Positions 7,735 to 16,142 of a stretch of 64,000 nucleotides of DNA are shown here, piece by piece (within the stretch, counting starts at the first letter, position 1; every line of letters starts with the position of its first letter). The notes beneath the pieces were generated by a model that did no database searches, was not told the origin of the DNA, and saw only the letters and a list, made by a program, of their open reading frames with translations. The DNA comes from Moritella sp. Urea-trap-13 (GTDB lineage: Bacteria; Pseudomonadota; Gammaproteobacteria; Enterobacterales; Moritellaceae), in assembly GCF_002836355.1 (NCBI RefSeq), contig NZ_PJCA01000028.1, forward strand, positions 62,001-126,000, given 5' to 3'. A program made the position numbers and the translations under genes.

Positions 7735-8715
7735 TTATGAGCCGTTAAAACCGAGAGATGGCCATATTCCATGTTCGTCCATCTGTGCAGAAAAATTGCG
7801 ATCAGCTCCTTCCTTAGATATTCTGTAATTGGACATTGAATTCCCTGTTGAGATCATCTCATTACTTGCAATAACATTACCTTTTTTATTTAATAATTTT
7901 AGTGATGTTATTTTTGTTGAGATATAAGCACTCATCATTATGCTTTGACGTAACTCAGTCGTCAGCTTTAATGTATGACTCACTGAATTGTTATTTTTAA
8001 ATGTTGTATTTATACCTTGCGCTGATAGTTTTTCAACAAGATATTGAGCACCTTTTTTATCATGCTTTGATGGCTGTATTTTAATTAATAACTGTGATTT
8101 TATTTTTGATACTTGCTCTGTTAATTCGAGAACGTAAGGTGCGCTCACATCATCTTTTGGAGACATAGCTCCCAACATGGCGGTCCTAACATTAACATAT
8201 TCTAGATTAGAACTTGCCTCTCGATTCATCAACCACCAAGATAAAGGGTCCTGATGTTTTAATTCATCAAGCAGCATTTTCGATTTTTTATTTACGTTAC
8301 TAATATCTGATTTTAGCTGTTTAATAATAACGTCTTTTTTTATTCTCGCTTGAGCAAAGTAAATATCATTCTGATTATCTATATTGGTATATTCGACGCC
8401 ACTGAAGGTCACGCTTGATGTTTTAGCATTCACATTATTATTGACTGAACCATAGGTATAACTCTTATCATTGATATTAGTATTACTCTCTTTACTCGAA
8501 AAATCAGAATCGACCTGCGTCCACAATGTCGCATTGATGTTATTTAATGCTGATTTTTTCGCTTGATTCAAGTTTCTCCCTTCACCAACCGAATATATGT
8601 ATTCTGTATTATTAACTTGTGGTTGATCGTACCACTCCGGATTTCTTGTAGATTGACAAGCTGTCAGCATAGACAGCAACAATAAAGGTAATAGTTTATT
8701 TCTGCATTGTTTCAT
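7735..8715 (-). CDS. LPP20-like outer-membrane lipoprotein
   Basis: A 326-residue predicted lipoprotein. A Lys/Arg-containing N-terminus and leucine stretch lead to the lipobox LTAC with Cys20. Residues about 28-135 (PEWYDQP, YIYSVGEGRNLNQAKKSALNNINATLW) follow the LPP20 domain pattern: a W/Y-rich start, then a GxG plus an A-rich helix that processes 'AKKSALNNI'. The remaining half is not recognised. It is transcribed divergently from a four-gene operon that also carries an LPP20-type lipoprotein, so the five genes may serve one envelope structure. LPP20 proteins include H. pylori Lpp20 and Vibrio/Campylobacter FlgP. Low G+C content. Confidence 0.6.
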   Translation of the reverse strand: MKQCRNKLLPLLLLSMLTACQSTRNPEWYDQPQVNNTEYIYSVGEGRNLNQAKKSALNNINATLWTQVDSDFSSKESNTNINDKSYTYGSVNNNVNAKTSSVTFSGVEYTNIDNQNDIYFAQARIKKDVIIKQLKSDISNVNKKSKMLLDELKHQDPLSWWLMNREASSNLEYVNVRTAMLGAMSPKDDVSAPYVLELTEQVSKIKSQLLIKIQPSKHDKKGAQYLVEKLSAQGINTTFKNNNSVSHTLKLTTELRQSIMMSAYISTKITSLKLLNKKGNVIASNEMISTGNSMSNYRISKEGADRNFSAQMDEHGIWPSLGFNGS

Positions 8716-9247
8716 AAGGTTTTTTTATTTTGTTAGAATTGTCCGATGATATAGCTATTAATTAAAAATTTGAATTTAAATAACTAATTTAAATGTAACT
8801 TTATGATATGAAGCTAGTTAATGGCTAATAACTCATGTGCTAACTCGATTATATAGGAGAAACGTTAACCCTCGATATATATGCCAAATTAACTATAAAA
8901 ATAAAAACATCCCTTCGATAAACATATACAAGTTAATTACAACAATGAATTCTCATCGAGAATATAAACTCGATACAGTTAACCCCTTCAGTTTCAGTAT
9001 AAAAAACCAAATAAACAGCATAAGAGGCTAATATTTAAACTTTTTATAAATTAAATTAAATTATTTTTTAATTATTTGAGCATCGAGTCATTTTATCATC
9101 ATTAAAATTTGCAAAGTCTAACCATTTAGAGCGATACTACCTTTGAGGTGCACTTTAAAGCGCTGTTATTATTAATAAAAATAACCTACGTTCACCGTGC
9201 ACAATAAATATTATAAAAATAATTCTAAAAACAATGGAATGATACTC
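8716..9247. other. AT-rich divergent promoter region
   Basis: This 532-base gap separates the divergent lipoprotein gene from the four-gene operon. It is strongly AT-rich (long A/T tracts near 9040-9080) and holds no credible gene. A 64-codon frame at 8837-9031 is low-complexity, rich in Asn, Ile and Lys, and lacks a ribosome binding site. Promoters for both directions must lie here, but I cannot place -35/-10 boxes with confidence. Confidence 0.4.
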
Positions 9248-10246
9248 ATGTTAAAAAAAACAGCTCTTGCATTAAGCTTATCAGTAATACTTTCAGGGTG
9301 TGCTGCAACTAAGGTTTGCGAGCCTAATTATAAAGTTGATATAGCCGCTTCTGAACAACCAGCAAAAACAGCAGAAGATAAAAAAATCATCGTATTACCA
9401 ATTGAAATTGGATTTAAAGATCCAGCAGCTAAAAAAATTCAATCCGTTTTACGTAATGAACTTGAATCTCAAATTGTAGCATCAGGTACAAACCTAGTGG
9501 ATCGTAAGATCGCTAATAAATTAAAAAATGAACTTAGACTTGCGGAGCAAAGTGGTCGATATAATACCAAAGGTGTGCCAATTGCAGACTATGCTATTTT
9601 AACTGAAATTACCGCAAGTGATCTCAAAACTAGTTTCTCTAAAGCTCGAACTTATAAAAACGACGATGGTGAAACAGTTAAAGTAGCAGCTTCATGCTCT
9701 TATGAAGTTGATGTATCTGCGATCGCAAAAGTTGTCTCATTACCTGATATGCAGCTGATCAAACGCATTGAATTAAAGGGTGATAAAAGTACTTCATCTG
9801 AGACTAGCAATAGCCGTTGTCCAGTAAGTAATACACAATACGCAGGGTTAGCAAGTGAAGCCGCCGCTGAAGCAGTTCAACACGACAATGAATTGAAATC
9901 ATTATTAGCACTTAGCGCTCCGGTTATGGAATTACGCCAATGTGACGCAGGTACTATGGTGAAAATTGCAATCGGCTCAAATAAAAATATGCAACCTGGT
10001 ACAGAAATCGCGTTTTCAAAGGCAATTCAAAATAGTGAAGGCGAAATTGAAACCTTTAGTATCGGTGACGGTACAATTGTGGACATCCCACAACATGGTA
10101 TTAAGCCAAAATACTCTTGGGTTGAAATCACGGAAGAGTTAGCACTGCAAATAAGTAAAGGCGATCAAGCAAAAATAGTTCCAACTGCTTGTACAAGCAT
10201 ACTCGACCTAGAATGCACAATGAAAGCTACAGGAATTAATTTATAA
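9248..10246 (+). CDS. CsgG-like lipoprotein, first gene of envelope operon
   Basis: A 332-residue predicted lipoprotein. I chose the ATG at 9248 because it yields a compact signal MLKKTALALSLSVILSGC with lipobox LSGC (Cys18) and a GGA 10-12 nt upstream; in-frame codons at 9197 and 9239 extend into non-signal sequence. The body begins KKIIVLPIEIGF with a conserved-looking amphipathic helix (KIQSVLRNELESQIVASG) and VDRKIANKL, the layout of the CsgG/curli-assembly and FlgO-like N-terminal fold. The C-terminus (NMQPGTEIAFSKAI, DGTIVDIPQHG) may be a small beta domain, as in FlgT. Function unknown. Its stop overlaps the start of the next gene. Confidence 0.55.
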   Translation: MLKKTALALSLSVILSGCAATKVCEPNYKVDIAASEQPAKTAEDKKIIVLPIEIGFKDPAAKKIQSVLRNELESQIVASGTNLVDRKIANKLKNELRLAEQSGRYNTKGVPIADYAILTEITASDLKTSFSKARTYKNDDGETVKVAASCSYEVDVSAIAKVVSLPDMQLIKRIELKGDKSTSSETSNSRCPVSNTQYAGLASEAAAEAVQHDNELKSLLALSAPVMELRQCDAGTMVKIAIGSNKNMQPGTEIAFSKAIQNSEGEIETFSIGDGTIVDIPQHGIKPKYSWVEITEELALQISKGDQAKIVPTACTSILDLECTMKATGINL

Positions 10247-10854
10247 TGAAAAAAATTATCCTAATTAGTGCAATTACCTTAGCGTTAGCTGGCTGTGCGA
10301 CAACGAATAAAACAGTTGAAGAAACACAAAGTGTACGAATTGTAACGTGTAACTTCCCAGACTCTCCAGCTGCAACTGCACCCGCTTGGATCTGTGATGT
10401 ATTACCAAGCGATCTTGCTGCTGGCGGCGTTGGTTATTCTAAGAAAAGTGCTGCTGGCATGTCTATCATGCGTAAAATAGCAATTAATAACGCACGCGTG
10501 CAATTAGCATCACAATTTGAAATTGATGTTAGCAGCATGTTTAAACAAGCTGTAGAGTCTACCGTTACGTCTTCAACATTAGCTGGCTCTAATGAAGATG
10601 TATTAGAGAAAATGGAAAATGTGACAAAATCCGTTGTATCTAGAACGCTTGCAAACAGTAAGTTAATTGTAAGCCAAGCAACACCGACAGGCGGTTTATA
10701 TGTGCTAGTAGGTATGGATCAAGCGACTTACGATGCAAACCTTAATAAAGTTATTGATGGTGTAACTCAGGACTCTAAGTTATGGGGTCAGTTTAACAAT
10801 GAGAAAGCGGCAGCAGATTTGTCTAATGCGCTCCAGTCATTAAAAGCAATGTAA
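10246..10854 (+). CDS. LPP20-family lipoprotein
   Basis: A 202-residue predicted lipoprotein with signal MKKIILISAITLALAGC (Cys17). The segment PAWICDVLPSDLAAGGVGYSKKSAAGMSI followed by RKIAINNARVQLASQFEIDVSS matches the LPP20 domain: P-W-x, a G-x-G/Y segment, then a long A-rich helix ending in a Q/LA motif. The C-terminal GGLYVLVGMD strand is also typical. It starts within the stop codon of the CsgG-like gene, so translation is probably coupled. A stem-loop then separates it from the transglycosylase gene. Known relatives (FlgP, Lpp20) sit in the outer membrane; the partner structure here is unknown. Confidence 0.7.
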   Translation: MKKIILISAITLALAGCATTNKTVEETQSVRIVTCNFPDSPAATAPAWICDVLPSDLAAGGVGYSKKSAAGMSIMRKIAINNARVQLASQFEIDVSSMFKQAVESTVTSSTLAGSNEDVLEKMENVTKSVVSRTLANSKLIVSQATPTGGLYVLVGMDQATYDANLNKVIDGVTQDSKLWGQFNNEKAAADLSNALQSLKAM

Positions 10855-10866
10855 TCTCCTAAAATC

Positions 10867-10906
10867 AGTAAGTAAGAAGCTTTTACTAAATAGCCTCTTA
10901 CTTACT
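10867..10906 (+). terminator. Stem-loop between LPP20 gene and transglycosylase gene
   Basis: Arms AGTAAGTAAGAAGC (10867-10880) and GCCTCTTACTTACT (10893-10906) pair over 14 bases with one A-C mismatch, followed by TTTCC rather than a clean T tract. It may be a leaky terminator or an mRNA processing/stability element that lowers expression of the two distal genes. Confidence 0.5.
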
Positions 10907-10938
10907 TTCCCCCCTTTGATTAGAGAATAATAATAATA

Positions 10939-12609
10939 ATGAAACCCTATCAAAAAAGCCTTATCGCATTGTCATTTATTTCATTCTTACCTACGAGTTA
11001 TGCCAATTCGAGTCTAGCATTCGCAGAGCTTGAGCAAGAAAAAATAGAAATGAACCGTTCTCAGGAAGAGAAAATAGCTGAGTTTCATGCATATGTTAAT
11101 AATTATTTAGATGAATATGAACAGTGGCGAGAAACATATACGACAAACCTAGACAAGCAAAAAGTTCAATTAATTGAGCAATGGGGCAGCGGTGATGTAT
11201 CAGATCAAACAACAGATGTGGAATATACGCAAGATAACACAGTAAAAAAAGTTATTAATTATGAAGAAAATACTGCGACTATCTCTATCATCGTCGATCC
11301 ATCAGAAAAAAATAATGACATCAATTCCATTGCAAAAAATAATACGATTAGCGTCGATGGTCAAACCCTAGATTTACAAGATGCTAAAATTACTCATAGT
11401 GATATAAACTACTCTGCAGAACAACAAAATAAAGAAAAAGTATTTGTTATTCAGCAAACTCAAGCTCAAATGAAAGAGTTCGATATCCAAGCCGATCGTT
11501 TAATTGAATCACAAACTGGTATTCCTGATTCATTTATTTACGACCGCGCCAATAACAAAAAAATGCACTTGCTTGCAGAAGCACAGCAACGTATTAGCCA
11601 GATAAATAAACTCTATAAGCATCAAAGAAAAGAACTTGGCATACCAGAACCGGTATTAGTTAAGATCGAAGAACAGCCCACTGTTGCTGCAGTAATAGAT
11701 ACAGCTGCCATAACAGATACAGCTGCCGTAACAGATACAGCCGCCGCAACAGATACAGCCGCCGCAACAGATACAGCTGCCGCAACAGATACAGCCGCCG
11801 CAACAGATACAGCCGCCACAACAGATACAGCCGCCACAACAGATACAGCCGCCACAACAGATACAGCCGCCACAACAGATACAGCCGCCACAACAGATAC
11901 AGCCGCCACAACAGATACAGCCGCCACAACAGATACAGCCGCCATAACAGATACAGCTGTCGTAACAGATACAACTGCCGTAACAGATGTAGCGGTCATA
12001 ACAGATGTCGCACCAAAACCGGTAAAAGCTAAAAAAGTAGTTTCTTATACGATAAAGCTACCAAATAATAGTTTAAAGAAACGAGCAATTAAGTATCAAG
12101 AACTAGCCATACAAGAAAGTGAAAGATGGAACATAGATAAAGCGCTAGTTATGGCGATAATGCACAGTGAATCAGCCTTCAGACCAGATGCAAAATCTCA
12201 CGTTCCAGCCTTTGGGTTAATGCAAGTGGTACCCGTAAGTGCAGGTCATGACGTTAATAAGCAAATACGTAAAATTGATGCTCCCATGACGCCAAAAGAA
12301 TTGTACATTCCACCAGTTAACGTTGAAACCGGCACTGCCTATCTGCACATATTAAATAGTCGATATCTTAGCTCAATAACCGATGATCAAAGTCGTTTAT
12401 ATTGTACAATTGCTGCTTATAATACCGGTGCAGGTAATGTTGCACGCGCGTTTAATAAGGGTCACTCAACCAATATTCGCAAGGCCTCTAAAATCATCAA
12501 CACCATGACGCCTGATGAAGTTTATAGCCACCTATTAGCAAATTTGCCGTATGACGAAACTAAAAACTATTTGAAAAAAGTGAATGGTCGTATCGAGTTA
12601 TATAAATAA
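10939..12609 (+). CDS. MltC-like lytic transglycosylase with long TDTAAx repeat
   Basis: Peptidoglycan lytic transglycosylase candidate, 556 residues. The N-terminus is a Sec signal (cleavage near SYA-NS) with no lipobox Cys, unlike E. coli MltC. Residues ~30-215 resemble the MltC N-terminal domain (coiled start, LIEQWGSGDV, then strand-rich). Residues ~253-358 are a hexapeptide tandem repeat rich in Thr, Asp and Ala. Residues ~375-556 form the SLT domain: catalytic Glu411 in IMHSESAFRPDAKS, then AFGLMQVVP, AAYNTGAGNVARAF and LPYDETKNYLKKV. E. coli MltC is about 360 residues; the repeat accounts for much of the excess. A role in making room for or anchoring the neighbouring lipoproteins is inference. 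Confidence 0.8.
   Translation: MKPYQKSLIALSFISFLPTSYANSSLAFAELEQEKIEMNRSQEEKIAEFHAYVNNYLDEYEQWRETYTTNLDKQKVQLIEQWGSGDVSDQTTDVEYTQDNTVKKVINYEENTATISIIVDPSEKNNDINSIAKNNTISVDGQTLDLQDAKITHSDINYSAEQQNKEKVFVIQQTQAQMKEFDIQADRLIESQTGIPDSFIYDRANNKKMHLLAEAQQRISQINKLYKHQRKELGIPEPVLVKIEEQPTVAAVIDTAAITDTAAVTDTAAATDTAAATDTAAATDTAAATDTAATTDTAATTDTAATTDTAATTDTAATTDTAATTDTAATTDTAAITDTAVVTDTTAVTDVAVITDVAPKPVKAKKVVSYTIKLPNNSLKKRAIKYQELAIQESERWNIDKALVMAIMHSESAFRPDAKSHVPAFGLMQVVPVSAGHDVNKQIRKIDAPMTPKELYIPPVNVETGTAYLHILNSRYLSSITDDQSRLYCTIAAYNTGAGNVARAFNKGHSTNIRKASKIINTMTPDEVYSHLLANLPYDETKNYLKKVNGRIELYK
11694..12014 (+). repeat. 18-bp tandem repeat encoding TDTAA(A/T/I/V)
   Basis: About 18 in-frame copies of an 18-bp unit (consensus ACAGATACAGCCGCCACA) lie inside the transglycosylase gene. 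The central seven copies are nearly identical at the DNA level (last residue Thr), four before them end in Ala, and the outer ones diverge (TDTAVV, TDTTAV, TDVAVI). This gradient is what unequal crossing-over or slippage from the middle would leave. The unit length keeps the frame, so copy number can vary without inactivating the gene. Confidence 0.95.
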
Positions 12610-12621
12610 GAGGCAAATACG

Positions 12622-13392
12622 ATGAATACAATTGAACAAACAAACACAAGTCCAACTAATCAAAGCGTTACGCCTAAAATTAAAGAGCAATGGGGACGTA
12701 TTGTTGCGATTGTATCTTTAGTCGCTATAGCCTTGGGCGGATTTAATGACACGATGGACGCTGTTGATAAAATTTATGATTTTTCCTTATCACAATTGAC
12801 CGATATACCATCACAAAATAAGTTAGATAAAATCTATATTCGCGCATCTTCTAATACTCTAGAAGAAAATTTTGGCGCCCCTATATATATTAAAAAATCT
12901 TATTCTGGCGAAGTAATACAATACTATCGGGACGATCGCTTTATCTTATCTACAATCAGTAAAGATGATGCTATTGCAGCCTATCTCGTTTTTCCTAGCT
13001 CTAGTTTCAATCCCGAGACAAGTGCATCTAGTGGTGGTGATGATTTACTCTCAACACCATTTGAGCATCAGGAAGGTGTGAGCGATATCAAAGCATCAGT
13101 ATCTCGAAGTGTTACCTATTATATTGAAGAAAATTCAACAGGTGAATTCAGTAACCTTTACTCTTCTGTTGCAGGTTATACTGAGATTGATGACATATTA
13201 GATGACAAGAAAAGGACTTTATTATCATCATTAACTGATAAGCAAATTTTAGGGGATGATGATATTTCAGCAGAAGTTTCAGCAATTAGAAAAAATTTAA
13301 TGCCTAATTTTTATGGTTATAGTAATTTAGGATTATCCTCTTTAGAGGAGGCTATTTTAACTAAATCTGAATACGCCCTCATTAATAAATAA
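12622..13392 (+). CDS. One-TM protein closing the envelope operon, family uncertain
   Basis: A 256-residue protein starting 12 nt after the transglycosylase stop with AAGAGG upstream. A cytoplasmic N-terminus (Lys20, Lys22, Arg26) precedes one membrane segment at about 27-42 (IVAIVSLVAIALGGF). The following domain has LDKIYIRASSNTLEENFGAPIYIKK and EVIQYYRDDRFILS, a strand-rich pattern that recalls the poorly described ETEC_3214 group; I cannot verify this. It would place an inner-membrane partner beside two outer-membrane lipoproteins and a transglycosylase. A strong terminator follows. Confidence 0.55.
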   Translation: MNTIEQTNTSPTNQSVTPKIKEQWGRIVAIVSLVAIALGGFNDTMDAVDKIYDFSLSQLTDIPSQNKLDKIYIRASSNTLEENFGAPIYIKKSYSGEVIQYYRDDRFILSTISKDDAIAAYLVFPSSSFNPETSASSGGDDLLSTPFEHQEGVSDIKASVSRSVTYYIEENSTGEFSNLYSSVAGYTEIDDILDDKKRTLLSSLTDKQILGDDDISAEVSAIRKNLMPNFYGYSNLGLSSLEEAILTKSEYALINK

Positions 13393-13419
13393 GCGACAAA
13401 CACAGCAAGTGGTTCAGTA

Positions 13420-13463
13420 AAATATCCCAGATAAAGAATTTGATAATTCTGGGATATTTTCTA
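13420..13463 (+). terminator. Terminator of the envelope operon
   Basis: Perfect 12-bp arms AAATATCCCAGA (13420-13431) and TCTGGGATATTT (13448-13459) with a 16-base loop, then TCTATTCT. It can work in both directions and also sits just beyond the stop of convergent ttrR. Confidence 0.8.
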
Positions 13464-13498
13464 TTCTATCAATTATTCTAAATCATATATTCATCTCA

Positions 13499-14116
13499 TT
13501 AATTTATCGCCATGCCATATTGCAGCACTAATTCAGCAATGGTTTTAGCATTAAATTTTTTCATCAAACTCGACCTATGCACTTCAACTGTGCGCACCGC
13601 AATACACAGATCATCTGCAATTTGTTGATTTCGTTTACCTTGTACCAACAACAATAATATATCGCGTTCACGTTCGGTCAGTGACTGATAAGATGATAAC
13701 GCCTTGAGTTGCTCACTACGTTGTAATGATTTTTCTGCTGCCAGGATGATCGCCTGCAGTAACTTTTCACCATCGACGGGTTTTTGAAAGAAATCCACAG
13801 CGCCAGATTTAAACGCATCGACAGCCATCGATACATCGCCATGACCAGTAAGAAAAATAATCGACAGTGGGCTATTACATTGAGTCAGAATAGCTTGTAC
13901 ATCCTGGCCGCGTAATTCCGGCATGCGGCTATCTAAGGTCACGCAGCCTGGCAGCATAATATCCGCATTATCTAAAAATGTCGGTCCACCAGCATAAGTG
14001 GTGACATTAACATCATAACCTTCGAGCATAAAAGCCAACGAATCACGTACCGATTCATCATCATCGACGACATAAACAGGCACTGTTAGTGACATAGCTG
14101 TTGACGCAGGATTCAT
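13499..14116 (-). CDS. ttrR: Tetrathionate response regulator TtrR (FixJ/NarL type)
   Basis: Response regulator that, when phosphorylated by TtrS, should activate tetrathionate reductase genes. The 205-residue protein has a receiver domain with acidic pocket VVDDD (18-20), phospho-acceptor Asp62 (CVTLDSRMPE), Thr90 and Lys112 (FFQKPV), and a LuxR-type HTH at about 145-200 (LTERERDILLLLVQGKRNQQIADDL ... RTVEVHR, split here). It follows ttrS by 22 nt in the same direction, and the pair is divergent from ttrBCA, the arrangement known from Salmonella. Assignment as TtrR rests on this context. Confidence 0.88.
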   Translation of the reverse strand: MNPASTAMSLTVPVYVVDDDESVRDSLAFMLEGYDVNVTTYAGGPTFLDNADIMLPGCVTLDSRMPELRGQDVQAILTQCNSPLSIIFLTGHGDVSMAVDAFKSGAVDFFQKPVDGEKLLQAIILAAEKSLQRSEQLKALSSYQSLTERERDILLLLVQGKRNQQIADDLCIAVRTVEVHRSSLMKKFNAKTIAELVLQYGMAIN

Positions 14117-14138
14117 ATTTATAGTCCTCTGATAGATA

Positions 14139-15935
14139 TTATGGTAACGGTAAAATAATACTCACACAGCAACCCATAGGCTCCGCGGGAGCTAATGAAA
14201 ACTTGCCGTGATGGGCTTCAACTACGTCTCGACAAATGGCTAACCCCAGACCCAAACCGTCTTTTTTGGTGGTGAAGAAAGCATTCTGTAATTCGGCATT
14301 GGTCGCCGTTAAGCCGATACCATTATCGCTGATGGTTAATATTAATCTGTCATCGCTATAATCGCTGGTAATATTAATTTCATCATTTATCAACACGGTT
14401 TTAGCTCGCATCAAGCAGGCATCCGCGGCATTGTTTAATACGTTTAATAATACTTGCTGTAAGCCCACCATATCGGCATATAAGGGCGCTGCATTACCAA
14501 CACAAGTACGCTTTACGGTAATATGTTTCTGCTGTAGATCATACTCTAACAACTCTAATGTATCAGTTAATAATACTTGCATATCACAGCTAGATTTAGC
14601 CACCGAGCGCTTATTAATAAGCGTACGCAGTCGCTGCACTATGTCATCGGCTCGTTTCACTTGCTGCTGTATTTTTTCTAATGCTGGCTTGATGGTACTG
14701 GCATCAGCGCCTTTGTTAATACGCAATAATCCGCCTTGGCTATAATTTAAAATAGCCGCCAAAGGTTGATTAATTTCATGGGCGAGACTACTGCCTAACT
14801 CACCAACAATCGCGACTCGCTGGGCATGTTCTAACATGGTATTTTTTTCTTTTAAACGGTTTAAAGTGGCTTTCAATTTACGTTCACTGCGACTAAAACG
14901 GTATTCCAAAATTAAATGATAAACACTTAATAATAATACGAATAAAAAAACGACCCAGGCCCATTGCTGATTTTTCTTGATCCAAACTGCAGCTTCTTGC
15001 CACCAAGGCCGTTGTAAGGGATGCATATCCAAATCGCGATATAGTTGGTCAACCGACAATTGGCTAATCGGTGGCGTCCAGCCCGTTGAGTACGCAGCAA
15101 TACTGGCGGCGTGATCACTCGGTAATGCCAATAATGCCCGCGTTATCTTCTTGGCTAAATCTGTTGAAATAGCACTGGTTTTGGCTATCGACCAATTCGG
15201 GTATAACTGGGTAGACAGGGCACAAGCAAAATTATCTGGACTGATATCATCTAATACTCGAAAAGCATCTGACTTAATCAAGCCTTCTTCTAACATGCTT
15301 TCCAATTGACACACAGGTACTACCGCGGCATCAAAATAACCGTCACGCAGCTGATAAATAATAGCATCGACAGGAAAACCTAAAAAAGACACATCAGAAA
15401 AAAACGCAGTGGGATTAATACCTAAATTTTGCACCCGCAGCTGCATCGTTAAGTAGCCACCAAAGGCATTACTGGCAACCGCAGCGATCTTGTCACCACT
15501 AACATCAACCAAGTGCTGATAGTGCGAATCGGCACGTACAATCAATGCCGAGCCGATGACATGGGTACCGTCACCTAACTTACTGTTTAAGGTCGCTAAC
15601 CAAGACAATGGATATTGCCGACCTAAGCGCACCGCTTGTCCGGGATTGGTCACCACCACATCAACACTTTGCTGCTTTACTGCGGTTTCCATTTCAGCCA
15701 AGGTAAAGGGATGTAATCTAAATTCACTATTGGGGATCTGGCTTTGTAACCATAACAATGTCGGCTGCCAACGCTGTTTCGCCTCCAATACCCCGCGTGT
15801 GGCTAATACACCCACATCAACGGTGGTAATGATTGGCTTGGTAGCAGTCTTGGCATCAGTCACGTTACTGGCGTGCACTTGAGTCATCACCAGTAACAAC
15901 GCACCAATCACTGCTTTTATTAATACATTAGCCAT
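14139..15935 (-). CDS. ttrS: Tetrathionate sensor histidine kinase TtrS
   Basis: Membrane sensor kinase of 598 residues. An N-terminal signal/anchor (about 5-22) is followed by a periplasmic PhnD-like binding domain (about 36-300: TVDVGVLATRG, VDVVVTNPGQAV, AAVASNAFGGYL, FDAAVVPVCQLE). Next come a membrane segment at 324-344, a short coiled segment and the HisKA domain with His386 (SSLAHEINQPLAAI). The HATPase domain holds the N box (LLNVLNNAADAC, about 497-507), DNGIG (537-541) and GLGLGLAI (560-567). The fused phosphonate-type binding domain is the hallmark of TtrS. Its 5' end faces ttrB across 207 bases of regulatory DNA. Confidence 0.9.
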   Translation of the reverse strand: MANVLIKAVIGALLLVMTQVHASNVTDAKTATKPIITTVDVGVLATRGVLEAKQRWQPTLLWLQSQIPNSEFRLHPFTLAEMETAVKQQSVDVVVTNPGQAVRLGRQYPLSWLATLNSKLGDGTHVIGSALIVRADSHYQHLVDVSGDKIAAVASNAFGGYLTMQLRVQNLGINPTAFFSDVSFLGFPVDAIIYQLRDGYFDAAVVPVCQLESMLEEGLIKSDAFRVLDDISPDNFACALSTQLYPNWSIAKTSAISTDLAKKITRALLALPSDHAASIAAYSTGWTPPISQLSVDQLYRDLDMHPLQRPWWQEAAVWIKKNQQWAWVVFLFVLLLSVYHLILEYRFSRSERKLKATLNRLKEKNTMLEHAQRVAIVGELGSSLAHEINQPLAAILNYSQGGLLRINKGADASTIKPALEKIQQQVKRADDIVQRLRTLINKRSVAKSSCDMQVLLTDTLELLEYDLQQKHITVKRTCVGNAAPLYADMVGLQQVLLNVLNNAADACLMRAKTVLINDEINITSDYSDDRLILTISDNGIGLTATNAELQNAFFTTKKDGLGLGLAICRDVVEAHHGKFSLAPAEPMGCCVSIILPLP

Positions 15936-15949
15936 GAAAAATCCCTGCC

Positions 15950-15989
15950 CATACCATTCATTACAAACTCATACCATTCATCACAAATA
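15950..15989. repeat. 20-bp direct repeat in the ttrS-ttrB intergenic region
   Basis: Two head-to-tail copies, CATACCATTCATTACAAA (from 15950) and CATACCATTCATCACAAA (from 15970), differ at one base in 18 and are spaced exactly 20 bp. They lie 15-55 bases upstream of the ttrS start. They could be a regulator site controlling ttrS or a chance local duplication. Confidence 0.6.
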
Positions 15990-16037
15990 AAATAACGACC
16001 TCAGCATACCAAAATAGCGATAAAGCCAAAATATTTA

Positions 16038-16051
16038 TTGTTTTAGATCAA
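16038..16051. promoter_or_regulatory. Candidate FNR box upstream of ttrB
   Basis: TTGTT-TTAG-ATCAA matches the FNR consensus TTGAT-N4-ATCAA at nine of ten half-site positions. It lies ~92 bases before the ttrB start. Oxygen control of ttrBCA through FNR is established in Salmonella, so the placement makes sense. Confidence 0.5.
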
Positions 16052-16065
16052 GCCCTCCCTGTGTA

Positions 16066-16079
16066 TGTGGAAAACCACA
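16066..16079. promoter_or_regulatory. Palindrome TGTGG-N4-CCACA, candidate TtrR site (ttrB copy)
   Basis: TGTGG-AAAA-CCACA is centred about 70 bases before the ttrB start and lies 14 bases after the candidate FNR box. The same palindrome, with nearly identical flanks (ATGTGGAWAACCACAATA), occurs upstream of tsdB at 21299-21312. The shared site next to a TtrR-regulated operon makes TtrR the natural candidate, by inference. Confidence 0.55.
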
Positions 16080-16142
16080 ATACAATCTACCTCTTAATTT
16101 CCAGACAATAGCCTTAATCACTATTAACCATAAGGTGTTCTC

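Noticed and set aside
8837-9031. 64-codon frame in the lipoprotein intergenic region
   Set aside because: AT-driven composition (Asn, Ile, Lys), no ribosome binding site, no recognisable fold.
11622-11999. Two long minus-strand frames across the TDTAAx repeat
   Set aside because: They exist only because the 18-bp repeat is open in all frames on the complement; their translations are Val/Ala or Leu/Tyr repeats without start signals.
11694-12014. CRISPR-like periodic repeats
   Set aside because: Units are contiguous, 18 bp, in frame with a coding sequence and without unique spacers; the same applies to 58130-58415.
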